64,000 bases of DNA from an uncultured Halieaceae bacterium (GTDB lineage: Bacteria > Pseudomonadota > Gammaproteobacteria > Pseudomonadales > Halieaceae), in NCBI GenBank assembly GCA_913056165.1, contig CAJXMD010000001.1, positions 1-64,000 on the forward strand, read 5' to 3'. Below the pieces are notes generated by a model that worked only from the letters and a program-made list of their open reading frames with translations, did not search any database and had not been told where the DNA came from. Below are positions 62,957 through 64,000 of the stretch, piece by piece; positions within the stretch are counted from its first letter, which is position 1; each line of letters starts with the position of its first letter. Made by a program: the position numbers and the translations under genes.

Positions 62957-64000
62957 TCAGCGAGCATTCCTTGCCTGCCAATCCGCATAGGCCCACTCCA
63001 GCCACCAGGCCGCCGCATTTAGGTAATGGGATGTGCGGGGTGAGTGCACAATATCGAAGGCATGCTGCGCACCTTCAAGTTCCGCGTAAACGACAGGCTG
63101 CTGACTAACAGAAGACAACTCAGCCACGAAGCGCCGAGCTTCCTCAACCCAAATGAGGGTGTCATGGGTCCCCTGAATGACAAAAAACGGCGGCGCATTT
63201 TCACCTACCCAACTCAAGGGCGACGCGCGATCCCAACGCTCTGGCTCGCTCTCTTTTGACGCTTTCATCAGCGCCTTTCCCACGGGGCGGTCTATCCGGT
63301 TGCGGTAACGAATGCCAAATCTGTCGCAGAGGTCGTAGCAGCCGTAAAGGGTCATCGCCGCTTGTATCGAAGTATCGGCCGTCTCAAAACCCGGCTGCCA
63401 ATCAGTAGCTGCTGCTGATAGGGCAGCGAGACTGGCCAGATGTCCTCCCGCAGAACCACCGGTGATAGCAATGAACGCGGGGTCGCCGGTATATGAAGCG
63501 ATATGTTCACGCACCCAGACAATAGATCGCTTTACATCCACAATGTGATCCGGGAACGTTGCGCGGGGCGACAGCCGATAGTTAATCGACACGCAAACCC
63601 AGCCAAGAGACGTCATATGATTTAGCAATGGCTGGGCTTGCTCGGCCTTGTGACCCATAACCCACGCACCCCCATGCACGTGAAGTAAAACTGGCCGCCC
63701 CTCCCCAGCGGATAGGGGCTGGTATATATCAAGCAGATTGCGTTTTCCCGCGGGCCCATAAGCTATATCTCTCGTTACCCGAACGCCCGGTCGAACAAAT
63801 TTTCGGGGGTGCAGCCAATCTGTAGCGCTGATCTGATGGCTGAGGTGACTTTTGCGACGACTTGAAATCTGGTTCTCAAAATCCGACCCCAACCCGGTGC
63901 GGATAGCGCGCTCAAAAGTTCTGCCGCTTTCAAAGTGCCGACGCAGTACGATCAGGTCTCCAAAAAGCGCAACGACAAGAAAGGCGTGGGCCAAAGAGAC
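62957..64000 (-). CDS. Alpha/beta hydrolase (esterase), truncated by window edge
   Basis: This esterase-like protein is open to the right window end, so its start lies outside. The N-terminal visible part (AHAFLVVALFGDLIVLRRHF) looks like a membrane segment. The oxyanion motif HVHGGAWVMG, INYRLSPRATFPDHIVDVK and the nucleophile in TGGSAGGHLASL are those of the HSL/arylacetamide-deacetylase group; the acid/base pair lies in GTHDTLIWVEE and AQHAF. Substrate unknown. It converges with rsmE. Confidence 0.87.
   Translation of the reverse strand, partial: VSLAHAFLVVALFGDLIVLRRHFESGRTFERAIRTGLGSDFENQISSRRKSHLSHQISATDWLHPRKFVRPGVRVTRDIAYGPAGKRNLLDIYQPLSAGEGRPVLLHVHGGAWVMGHKAEQAQPLLNHMTSLGWVCVSINYRLSPRATFPDHIVDVKRSIVWVREHIASYTGDPAFIAITGGSAGGHLASLAALSAAATDWQPGFETADTSIQAAMTLYGCYDLCDRFGIRYRNRIDRPVGKALMKASKESEPERWDRASPLSWVGENAPPFFVIQGTHDTLIWVEEARRFVAELSSVSQQPVVYAELEGAQHAFDIVHSPRTSHYLNAAAWWLEWAYADWQARNAR

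Noticed and set aside
1-64000. CRISPR arrays, insertion sequences, prophage or tRNA genes
   Set aside because: No regularly spaced repeats, transposase or integrase motifs, phage structural genes or tRNA-like cloverleaf were seen on either strand.

Overview
The window is a 64 kb chromosomal piece of a Gram-negative gammaproteobacterium. The gene neighbourhoods rppH-ptsP-lgt-thyA, ygfB-pepP-ubiH-ubiI facing zapA-ssrS-fau, tkt-epd-pgk-fba and metK-ahcY-metF all have counterparts in Escherichia coli or Pseudomonas. Two large TonB-dependent receptors, a TtpC-type TonB system and a TPR-sulfotransferase suggest a marine, oligotroph-like lineage such as the OM60/NOR5 (Halieaceae) group. That placement is inference from gene content only. 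No rRNA, tRNA, CRISPR, insertion sequence or prophage was seen; the only RNA gene found is 6S RNA.

Layout. 1-5.0 kb: the 3' part of a TonB-dependent receptor with a strong terminator, a class III aminotransferase, and a DUF2878 / chalcone-isomerase-like pair. 5.0-12.5 kb: a catabolic-looking block (GlpD-like flavoprotein, metallo-beta-lactamase-fold hydrolase, HSL-type esterase, iron alcohol dehydrogenase, quinone oxidoreductase) and an MltF-like lytic transglycosylase. 12.5-22.7 kb: envelope and housekeeping genes, including a short RNase J-like protein between two outer-membrane-type proteins, glutathione reductase coupled to a TSUP exporter, a 2-hydroxyacid dehydrogenase, and MFS plus UbiX. 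22.8-24.8 kb: pyruvate kinase and a cold-shock protein. 24.8-30.4 kb: a seven-gene energy-transduction operon (DUF3450, TtpC, ExbB, ExbD, ExbD, TonB, TPR).

30.6-44.6 kb: folA, thyA, lgt, ptsP, rppH; a HAD phosphatase; gcvH; the ubiI-ubiH-pepP-ygfB group facing a TIGR02449 gene, zapA, 6S RNA and 5-formyl-THF cyclo-ligase; and ilvA. 44.7-50.0 kb: transketolase, erythrose-4-phosphate dehydrogenase, phosphoglycerate kinase and aldolase, linking the pentose phosphate pathway, PLP synthesis and lower glycolysis. 50.1-55.3 kb: a TPR-sulfotransferase downstream of a large TonB-dependent receptor, and a periplasmic protein of unknown function. 55.5-64 kb: a D-2-hydroxyglutarate-dehydrogenase-like flavoprotein, rpiA, then an S-adenosylmethionine-cycle operon (SahR-like regulator, metK, ahcY, metF, rsmE) and a partial esterase.

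Folate and one-carbon metabolism recur (folA, thyA, gcvH, fau, metF, metK, ahcY). Many genes overlap by 1-4 bases, and many appear to start at GTG or TTG, several with a good ribosome-binding site. The most notable items are the perfect 16-bp palindrome in front of the SahR-like operon, the receptor/sulfotransferase pair, the RNase J-like protein, and a perfect 15-bp tandem duplication spanning the fba stop codon. No clearly new multi-gene system is evident; most of the window is conserved core genome.
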